From Candidatus Aenigmatarchaeota archaeon (GTDB lineage: Archaea > Aenigmatarchaeota > Aenigmatarchaeia > CG10238-14): a DNA stretch of 5,140 nt. Location of the stretch: the NCBI GenBank assembly GCA_026397455.1, contig JAPLUX010000061.1:1-5140 (forward strand), written 5' to 3'. The translations under genes and the position numbers were made by a program. Below the pieces are notes generated by a model. That model saw only the letters and a list, made by a program, of their open reading frames with translations. It searched no databases and was not told the DNA's origin. How positions within the stretch are numbered: the stretch's first letter is position 1; each line of letters begins with the position of its first letter. Shown one piece after another: positions 1 to 4,487 of the stretch.

Positions 1-209
1 ACTTCCAAATAACCGACATCCATCGTCTTCATGTCAGCGACTATGATTTTATCAGGAAAGTGTTTCTTCAGTTCAGTTACTGCTTTTATTCCCTCAGACT
101 TTATTAAAGGCGTTCCTGCTTCAAGAATGTGTGCACCAGAGCATTTTTTAGCTATTCCTAAAGCTTTTTCAATACTCAACAAATCCAAAGCCACTTGAAG
201 TTTAGTCAT
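1..209 (-). CDS. hxlA: 3-hexulose-6-phosphate synthase, N-terminal part (cut by window edge)
   Basis: This enzyme reversibly joins formaldehyde and D-ribulose 5-phosphate to give D-arabino-hex-3-ulose 6-phosphate. Many archaea run it backwards to make pentose phosphate. Reading the minus strand from ATG at 209-207 gives 69 complete residues. It opens MTKLQVALDLLSIEKAL, the usual start of the family. E30 lies in EAGTPLIKSEG, and D59-M-K61-T-M-D64 is the DxKxxD catalytic signature of the OMP decarboxylase superfamily. GTPLI together with ADMKTMD favours HPS over the related 3-keto-gulonate-6-phosphate decarboxylase. The last codons read GYLE, then the frame leaves the window. The full protein is usually about 210 residues, but some archaeal forms are fused to Fae, to hexuloisomerase or to an RraA-like domain, which cannot be seen here. 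It is transcribed divergently from the toxin-antitoxin genes. The call is by remembered family motifs; it is strong for the superfamily and good for HPS. Confidence 0.88.
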   Translation of the reverse strand, partial: MTKLQVALDLLSIEKALGIAKKCSGAHILEAGTPLIKSEGIKAVTELKKHFPDKIIVADMKTMDVGYLE

Positions 210-233
210 ACAATATAATTTGTTAGAATTAAG

Positions 234-239
234 CAATAA
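234..239 (-). promoter_or_regulatory. Candidate TATA-like box for hxlA
   Basis: On the minus strand TTATTG starts 30 bases before the hxlA ATG and is preceded by purine-rich GAAAAGA, which could serve as a BRE. The spacing matches the other promoters in the window and would give a leaderless message. The box itself is a poor match to a TATA consensus. A better A/T match at 212-220 is too close to the ATG to be used. Confidence 0.35.
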
Positions 240-259
240 GTCTTTTCATACCACAAAAC

Positions 260-267
260 TTTATAAG
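260..267 (+). promoter_or_regulatory. TATA box for the toxin-antitoxin operon
   Basis: TTTATAAG is a good archaeal TATA box. Its TTATAA core begins 29 bases before the ATG at 290. Transcription should then start at or next to that ATG, so the antitoxin message is probably leaderless. A/C-rich sequence just upstream (CCACAAAAC) could act as the BRE. Its 3' end touches the palindrome at 267-282. Confidence 0.65.
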
Positions 268-282
268 TAAGAAAATTCTTAC
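267..282. promoter_or_regulatory. Palindromic operator candidate of the toxin-antitoxin operon
   Basis: GTAAGAA-AA-TTCTTAC is a perfect inverted repeat with two 7-base arms and a 2-base spacer. It lies between the TATA box and the predicted transcription start at about 290, so a protein bound here would block the preinitiation complex. AbrB-type antitoxins are dimers that bind such palindromes and repress their own operon, alone or with the toxin. Use of the site here is inferred from position and symmetry. Confidence 0.6.
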
Positions 283-289
283 TATTATC

Positions 290-580
290 ATGAAACTGGT
301 TGATAAAAACATGAAAATAAAAACAGTCAGAATCTCAGATAAAGGACAGATAGCCATTCCCATAGACATAAGAAACAGTCTTGGTTTGAAAAGAGGAGAC
401 GAACTTGTTTTAATCCAAACAGACCATAAAATCTTGATAGAAAAACCAAGAAGAGTGATTGAAGATATCAAAGAAAATTTTAAGGATGTGATAAGTTTAA
501 CAGAATCCTCGTTAAAAAAACTCTGGCTTAACGAAGAGGACGAAATATGGAATGAATACCTTAAAAAGGGAAAGAAATGA
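290..580 (+). CDS. AbrB/SpoVT-family antitoxin
   Basis: A 96-residue protein with two parts. Residues about 10-53 form the swapped-hairpin AbrB DNA-binding fold: KTVRISDKGQIAIPIDIRN, then LGLKRGDELVLI and ILIEKP. The remaining tail is acidic and amphipathic, with aromatic residues in LWLNEEDEIWNEYL near the C-terminus. This layout is typical of archaeal antitoxins that neutralise a MazF/PemK toxin, the tail wrapping the toxin while the N-terminal dimer represses the operon. The start at 290 is chosen because a TATA box lies 29 bases upstream; an internal ATG at 311 would lose only seven residues ahead of the fold. The stop codon overlaps the toxin start in ATGA, so the two are probably translationally coupled. 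The family call is firm; partnership with the next gene follows from overlap and known pairings. Confidence 0.9.
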   Translation: MKLVDKNMKIKTVRISDKGQIAIPIDIRNSLGLKRGDELVLIQTDHKILIEKPRRVIEDIKENFKDVISLTESSLKKLWLNEEDEIWNEYLKKGKK

Positions 581-921
581 TATCCCAGAGGGATATAGTC
601 CTGTTGTCTTTTCCTTTTAGTGACTTAAAAACACAGAAAATCAGGCCTGTGATCATCATTTCAAACGATGATTACAATCAAAAATTCGAGGATGTGATAG
701 CGATACCGATGACTAGCAATCTTGATGTTAGAGATTATGTAATCTTAATTTCTAACAAGGATTTAGAATCTGGAAAATTGATTAAGGACAGCAAAGCTAA
801 GATAGACAGGGTATTCAGTGTGAATAAAAACCTGATAAAACTAAAAATTGGCAAGATAAAATTGGGTGTCTATAAAGAAATAATAGAAATACTCTTGGGA
901 TTAATAGAGCCAAAAATATAA
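577..921 (+). CDS. MazF/PemK-type toxin (mRNA endoribonuclease)
   Basis: A 114-residue protein, the usual size of the family, which cuts single-stranded mRNA at short specific sequences and stalls growth when the antitoxin is degraded. The N-terminal signature is clear: R5-DIVLLSFPFSDL, then K21-I-R23-P24 followed by the VIIIS strand, then IPMTSNL at about residues 43-49 with the conserved Thr/Ser. Later GKLIKDSKAKIDRVFSV corresponds to the family segment ending in D-x-[IV] near the active site. Both the R23-P24 pair and the T46-S47 pair are present, so it is probably active, although RGD of many relatives is RD here. Its ATG shares four bases with the antitoxin stop. No signal peptide or membrane segment is visible. 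Cleavage specificity cannot be read from the sequence. Confidence 0.9.
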   Translation: MISQRDIVLLSFPFSDLKTQKIRPVIIISNDDYNQKFEDVIAIPMTSNLDVRDYVILISNKDLESGKLIKDSKAKIDRVFSVNKNLIKLKIGKIKLGVYKEIIEILLGLIEPKI

Positions 922-922
922 A
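916..922 (+). promoter_or_regulatory. Candidate TATA box for the epimerase gene
   Basis: ATATAAA overlaps the toxin stop codon and begins 35 bases before the ATG at 951. This would give a short leader of about six bases. The gene could instead be read through from the toxin-antitoxin operon, since only 29 bases separate the two genes. Confidence 0.4.
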
Positions 923-950
923 CGTTTTATCAAACAATAAGTAAAAGAGA

Positions 951-1598
951 ATGATGAAAGTAATTGAAATAGTGCCTGCAATCCTTGTCAAGACCGTTGA
1001 TGAATTAAATCAAAGATTGAAAGAAGTCGAACCTTACGTCAAAAGAATACACATAGACATAATGGATGATATTTTTGTGCCGAACAAAACGATACAGCCT
1101 GAAGATATGAGCGATTTTAAGACGAAATTGATGAAAGAAGTTCACTTGATGGTTGAAGACAATGAAAAATATGTTGACAAATTCCTGAAATTAGGTTTTG
1201 ATATGATAATAGTTCATGCAGAATCTTGCAAAGACATACCAAGAATAATTAAAAAAGTAAAAGATCGAGGAAAGAAAGTAGCTTTATCCATAAACCCTCC
1301 TACTCCACTTTCTGCTATAAAAAATTATTTAGATGACTTAGACATGGTTTTGATTATGAGTGTTAATCCTGGATTTTCTGGTCAAAGTTTCGATCCAAGT
1401 GTTCTACAAAAGATTAGAGAGTTGAAAAGTATGAAGAAAGACTTAGACATAGAAGTTGACGGGGGAATAAAGGTAGGGAATGCTAGATTAGTTGTAGAAG
1501 CTGGGGCAAACATCGTTGTTTCTTGTTCTGGGATTTATAATTTTGAGGATAAGAAGAAAGCGATTGAAGCACTCAGAAAAAATGTTATTTTAACTTAA
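951..1598 (+). CDS. rpe: Ribulose-phosphate 3-epimerase homologue
   Basis: The family interconverts D-ribulose 5-phosphate and D-xylulose 5-phosphate on a metal-dependent TIM barrel. The 215-residue length is normal. Metal ligands are visible: H34 and D36 in RIHIDIMD, H65 in VHLMVE, and D170 in VDGGI. MSVNPGF at 136-142 and the barrel order also fit. Several usually conserved spots differ: PSIL is PAIL at 9-12, MDG is MDD at 38-40, PGFGGQ is PGFSGQ, and the phosphate-binding GSAIF-like segment reads C192-S-G-I-Y. It is therefore a divergent member; epimerase chemistry is likely because all four metal ligands remain, but a different phosphosugar substrate is possible. An ATG at 954 is an equally good start. 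Transaldolase and transketolase lie downstream on the same strand, supporting a pentose phosphate role. Confidence 0.85.
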   Translation: MMKVIEIVPAILVKTVDELNQRLKEVEPYVKRIHIDIMDDIFVPNKTIQPEDMSDFKTKLMKEVHLMVEDNEKYVDKFLKLGFDMIIVHAESCKDIPRIIKKVKDRGKKVALSINPPTPLSAIKNYLDDLDMVLIMSVNPGFSGQSFDPSVLQKIRELKSMKKDLDIEVDGGIKVGNARLVVEAGANIVVSCSGIYNFEDKKKAIEALRKNVILT

Positions 1599-1610
1599 AA
1601 TTCAGATAGG

Positions 1611-1615
1611 TTTTT
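1611..1615 (+). terminator. Possible T-run terminator after the epimerase
   Basis: TTTTT followed by GTTCT lies 13 bases past the epimerase stop codon. Short T tracts on the non-template strand end transcription in archaea. No hairpin precedes it. It would separate the epimerase from the transaldolase, which has its own promoter candidate. Confidence 0.35.
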
Positions 1616-1639
1616 GTTCTGTAAACTTCTCATCATTAC

Positions 1640-1645
1640 TTAAAT
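1640..1645 (+). promoter_or_regulatory. TATA-like box for the transaldolase gene
   Basis: TTAAAT starts exactly 29 bases before the ATG at 1669, the same spacing as the toxin-antitoxin promoter. No ribosome binding site precedes that ATG, so a leaderless message is likely. This also supports the long form of the protein. The box is followed by CCTTT, a pattern repeated near two later gene starts. Confidence 0.5.
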
Positions 1646-1668
1646 CCTTTTCTATCAATAGATAATCT

Positions 1669-2475
1669 ATGACTTTTGGTGAAGAAGAATCCTTTAAAAA
1701 ACCAGTAAAAGACACGTTTGAAGAAGAGATGAAACTCGAGATAATTAAAGATAAGATGAATGAAATATCTGAAAAAATCGATTCTTCAGAAAAGAAGCCA
1801 ATCGTTGAAAAGCCTGAGAAGAAGAAATTCCAGATATTCCTAGATACTGCAGATGTTGAACAAATAAGAGAGGCTCATTCTTGGGGTATTCTTGATGGTG
1901 TCACGACTAATCCTACTTTAGTCTCCAAGACAGGAAGGAGTTTTGAAGAATGTATCCATGAAATCGTCAGTATAGTTGATGGTCCTATAAGCGCTGAGGT
2001 TGTTAGTTTAGATGCAGAAGGTATGGTTAAAGAAGCGAGAGAATTAGCTAAAATCCATGATAATATCGTCATAAAGATACCGATAACACCAGATGGACTG
2101 AAAGCGATAAAAGTCCTGAGTCAAGAAGGAATAAAAACTAACGCAACCTTATGTTTTTCAGCTAATCAAGCTATTCTAGTGGCAAAGGCAGGAGCAACTT
2201 ATGTGAGTCCTTTTATTGGAAGACTAGATGACATTGGACATGAAGGAATGCAAGTTGTAAGAGACATAGTTCAAATATACAAGAATTATGGTTTTGAGAC
2301 GAAAGTTATAGTTGCCAGCATCAGACATCCTTTACATGTCATAGACGCGGCTAAATGTGGAGCCGATATTGTTACTGTTCCTTTCGATGTTTTAGAAAAA
2401 ATGGTTAAACATGCTTTGACAGATGCTGGTATAAAAAGGTTCTTGGATGACTGGGCTAAAGTTCCTAAAAAATAA
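1669..2475 (+). CDS. tal: TalC-type transaldolase with N-terminal extension
   Basis: Transfers a dihydroxyacetone unit between fructose 6-phosphate and erythrose 4-phosphate, giving sedoheptulose 7-phosphate and glyceraldehyde 3-phosphate. Residues about 54-268 match the short (roughly 215-residue) TalC/fructose-6-phosphate aldolase family: [10 protein letters not shown], then GVTTNPTLV at 77-85, Schiff-base K136 in [16 protein letters not shown] at 180-190 and VPFDVLEKM near the end. Two positions separate the subgroups. E. coli aldolase FsaA has Gln59 and Tyr131, whereas this protein has E110 and F163, as true transaldolases do (Glu96 and Phe178 in TalB). Residues 1-53 are an extra, strongly charged Lys/Glu segment, probably helical or disordered, which the family normally lacks. 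Nearby ATGs (residues 21 and 30) would shorten but not remove it. The stop overlaps by one base a possible upstream start for the next gene. Confidence 0.93.
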   Translation: MTFGEEESFKKPVKDTFEEEMKLEIIKDKMNEISEKIDSSEKKPIVEKPEKKKFQIFLDTADVEQIREAHSWGILDGVTTNPTLVSKTGRSFEECIHEIVSIVDGPISAEVVSLDAEGMVKEARELAKIHDNIVIKIPITPDGLKAIKVLSQEGIKTNATLCFSANQAILVAKAGATYVSPFIGRLDDIGHEGMQVVRDIVQIYKNYGFETKVIVASIRHPLHVIDAAKCGADIVTVPFDVLEKMVKHALTDAGIKRFLDDWAKVPKK

Positions 2476-2499
2476 TGATCATATCAGTCATAGAAACTC

Positions 2500-2506
2500 T
2501 TAAAAC
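2500..2506 (+). promoter_or_regulatory. TATA-like box for the C45 hydrolase gene
   Basis: TTAAAAC begins 29 bases before the ATG at 2529, the spacing seen before the antitoxin and transaldolase. This favours that ATG over the in-frame ones at 2475 and 2520. A second A/T-rich stretch, TTTAATCC at 2507-2514, is too close to any start to act as the TATA box. Confidence 0.4.
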
Positions 2507-2528
2507 TTTAATCCTTTCAATGAATTAT

Positions 2529-3581
2529 ATGGAAAATAAATTTTTACTCCCAGTTTATTCAGTTAAAGGAACTAATTATGAAATTGGCTATAAAATAGGC
2601 CAAAAATTTAGAGAACAAATTGCTTATGTTGTAAAAAATAATCGTAGATTAAAGGTTTTGAGAAAATTAGAACAGAAAAACCCAAGGCTTGAAACATTAG
2701 TAGCATATGGAAACTATTTTCGCCAATACATGGATGAAATTAGGGGAATTGCTGATGGTTCTGGTTCAAATTTGACAGATATTCAACTCATGAATTGTCA
2801 TTATGATTTCCCACGTAGAGGATGCACGACTGTATTGTTTAAAGAACCCGGTAGGATAATACTAGCTCACAACGAGGATAACAGTAGAGATTATTTGAAT
2901 AATTGTTATATATTAAAAGTTCAACCAAAAGGAGGAACACCATTCATCAGTTATTGCTATCCTGGGATGATTCCTGGAAATTCCTTTGCATTCAATTCTA
3001 ATGGTATTGCAATAACCTGTAATGCTATGCCTACTCCTGACATAAGAACCGCTATACCGCGTCATTTAATTGATAGGTCCATGTTAGAAGCAGAGAATAT
3101 GAAGGACGTGATAAAGAGGGTTTTATTGAAAGAAAGAGCATCAGGTGGTAGCTTTAACGTTGTCTCCATGAAAGAAAATTGGGCATTAAACATTGAAACA
3201 ACTTCTGAGGATTGCTGCATAACAGAAGTTGAAGATAGACTTTTACATACTAACCATTATGTTTCAAGTGGATTATGTCATCTTGAGAGAGATGAATCAT
3301 TGTTGAGTTCCACTTCTAGGTATAAAGTGGGAAGTAGGTTACTACAAGAAGTTAAAGAAAAAACTCCTCAAGCAGCCCTTGATATTTTATCGAGTAAAGA
3401 AGCTAGTCCATACAGTATTCTAAGGATTGATAAACTCCTGAAAGGTCGTACTCTGTGTACTGCTTTATTTGACGTTTCAGTTAATGAAATGACTATGAGA
3501 GTTTATGAACCGAAACCAAGCATGCAAGAAGAAGGTTTTGTAGAAGGTTTAAAACTTTCTTTAGATGACTTTAAAATTTGA
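2529..3581 (+). CDS. C45-family Ntn hydrolase/acyltransferase (penicillin acyltransferase-like)
   Basis: The family is made as an inactive precursor that cuts itself before a cysteine, which becomes the N-terminal nucleophile for hydrolysing or transferring acyl groups on amides. Counting from ATG 2529 (350 residues), the nucleophile is C99 in RRGCTTVLF; cleavage would fall between G98 and C99. Other family marks are GTNYEIGYKIGQKF near the N-terminus, AHNEDN at 113-118 and HTNH at 240-243. Fungal isopenicillin N acyltransferase has a similar length and its nucleophile at Cys103. No signal peptide or membrane segment is seen, so it should be cytoplasmic. ATGs at 2475 (overlapping the transaldolase stop) and 2520 are in frame, but the added residues look unlike the family and would cover the promoter candidate. 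The substrate is unknown: archaeal members are largely uncharacterised, and penicillin chemistry is not implied. Confidence 0.87.
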   Translation: MENKFLLPVYSVKGTNYEIGYKIGQKFREQIAYVVKNNRRLKVLRKLEQKNPRLETLVAYGNYFRQYMDEIRGIADGSGSNLTDIQLMNCHYDFPRRGCTTVLFKEPGRIILAHNEDNSRDYLNNCYILKVQPKGGTPFISYCYPGMIPGNSFAFNSNGIAITCNAMPTPDIRTAIPRHLIDRSMLEAENMKDVIKRVLLKERASGGSFNVVSMKENWALNIETTSEDCCITEVEDRLLHTNHYVSSGLCHLERDESLLSSTSRYKVGSRLLQEVKEKTPQAALDILSSKEASPYSILRIDKLLKGRTLCTALFDVSVNEMTMRVYEPKPSMQEEGFVEGLKLSLDDFKI

Positions 3582-3601
3582 TCGATTAAACTCATTTAAG
3601 C

Positions 3602-3607
3602 ATAAAT
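3602..3607 (+). promoter_or_regulatory. Candidate TATA box for the transketolase subunit
   Basis: ATAAAT lies 38 bases before the ATG at 3640 and would give a leader of about nine bases. That leader holds AGGT at 3631-3634, a weak ribosome binding site. A poorer box, TTAACC at 3611, has the 29-base leaderless spacing. The choice between them is open. Confidence 0.4.
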
Positions 3608-3639
3608 CCTTTAACCCCAATTTCTAAATCAGGTAAAAA

Positions 3640-4473
3640 ATGCAAAAAATAACAGACGTTTCTGAACTGAAAGAAATCGCAAGAAAAATTAGAGTAGATG
3701 TAATTAAAATGACTAATGCAGCTGGTTCAGGCCATCCTGGTGGTTCTTTATCGTCTGCAGAGATTTTTTCTGTTCTATACTTCAACATTCTCAGTCATAA
3801 CCAGCAAAACCCAGAATGGGAAGACAGGGATGTATTCATCCTGTCAAAAGGACATTCTTGTCCAGCCTTATACTCTGCCCTGGCAAGGTCTGGTTATTTT
3901 CCTGTTGAAGAGTTAATGACTTTGAGAAAATTGGGCTCAAGGTTGCAAGGCCATCCTGACATGCTTAAATTACCTGGAATTGAAGCATCCACCGGCTCTT
4001 TAGGCCAAGGTCTTTCTATCGCTGTCGGTGTAGCTTTAGGAATAAGGTTGAGTAAGAAAGACAGTCGTGTCTATTGTCTGATGGGGGATGGGGAACAACA
4101 AGAAGGACAGGTTTGGGAGGCTGCAATGTCAGCATGTCATTATAAACTAGATAATCTTTGTGGCATTATCGATAGAAATCGTTTACAAATCGACGGATTC
4201 TGTAAAGACGTGATGTGTTATCAATGTCTAGAAGACAAATGGAAATCTTTCGGTTGGCATGTGATAACTGTTGACGGTCATGATATTCCTGCCTTGATAG
4301 CTGCATTTGAAGAAGCTAAGACGATAAAAGGAAAACCTACTGTGATTATCGCTGATACAGTAAAGGGAAAAGGAGTTTCTTTCATGGAGAATGTTGCTAT
4401 ATGGCATGGGCAAGCCCCGAATGATGAAGAGACTAAGAAAGCGTTGAATGATTTAGGAGAGTTGCATTCTTAA
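3640..4473 (+). CDS. Transketolase, N-terminal (thiamine diphosphate-binding) subunit
   Basis: Half of a split transketolase, which moves two-carbon ketol units between pentose, tetrose, hexose and heptose phosphates. The 277 residues cover only the domain that binds the cofactor's diphosphate. Visible marks are SGHPGG with H32, SKGHS with H72, GHPD with H105, STGSLGQGL at 117-125, and the metal and diphosphate motif G149-D150-G151 through N180 in DRNRLQIDG. The length and natural ending (HGQAPNDEE, then a short helix) show a complete subunit, not a broken gene. The C-terminal subunit, which carries the pyrimidine-binding domain and usually follows directly, is absent: the next gene is on the other strand after eight bases. 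Three cysteines, C188, C193 and C196, replace ordinary residues in the loop after LQIDG. Assignment is very secure; activity requires a partner encoded elsewhere. Confidence 0.95.
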   Translation: MQKITDVSELKEIARKIRVDVIKMTNAAGSGHPGGSLSSAEIFSVLYFNILSHNQQNPEWEDRDVFILSKGHSCPALYSALARSGYFPVEELMTLRKLGSRLQGHPDMLKLPGIEASTGSLGQGLSIAVGVALGIRLSKKDSRVYCLMGDGEQQEGQVWEAAMSACHYKLDNLCGIIDRNRLQIDGFCKDVMCYQCLEDKWKSFGWHVITVDGHDIPALIAAFEEAKTIKGKPTVIIADTVKGKGVSFMENVAIWHGQAPNDEETKKALNDLGELHS

Positions 4474-4487
4474 AATAAAAATTAAAA
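4471..4487 (-). terminator. T-rich terminator of the surface protein gene
   Basis: Read on the minus strand this stretch is GTTTTAATTTTTATTTTA-like, with runs of four and five T directly after and around the stop codon of the cohesin-like gene. It fits an archaeal oligo-T terminator. It spans the eight-base gap between two convergent genes. The plus strand is A-rich here, so it gives no equivalent signal for transketolase. Confidence 0.45.

Noticed and set aside
212..220. AATTATATT on the minus strand as the HPS TATA box
   Set aside because: Only 3-11 bases separate it from the ATG, too close for archaeal initiation unless the gene starts further downstream, and the family-like N-terminus argues against that.
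229..471. Minus-strand open frame of 80 codons over the antitoxin gene
   Set aside because: It lies opposite a well-supported AbrB gene and its promoter, and its product resembles no family.
1875..2072. Minus-strand open frame within transaldolase
   Set aside because: It is antisense to the catalytic core of a clear enzyme; no promoter or family signal.
3716..3916. Second plus-strand frame within the transketolase subunit
   Set aside because: Overlaps conserved transketolase motifs in another frame, and its product has no recognisable features.
4228..4413. Minus-strand open frame within the transketolase subunit
   Set aside because: Shadow of the real gene, with low-complexity composition and no start signals.
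3640..4473. Transketolase as a truncated pseudogene
   Set aside because: The length, ending and intact motifs match a complete N-terminal subunit of the split archaeal enzyme.
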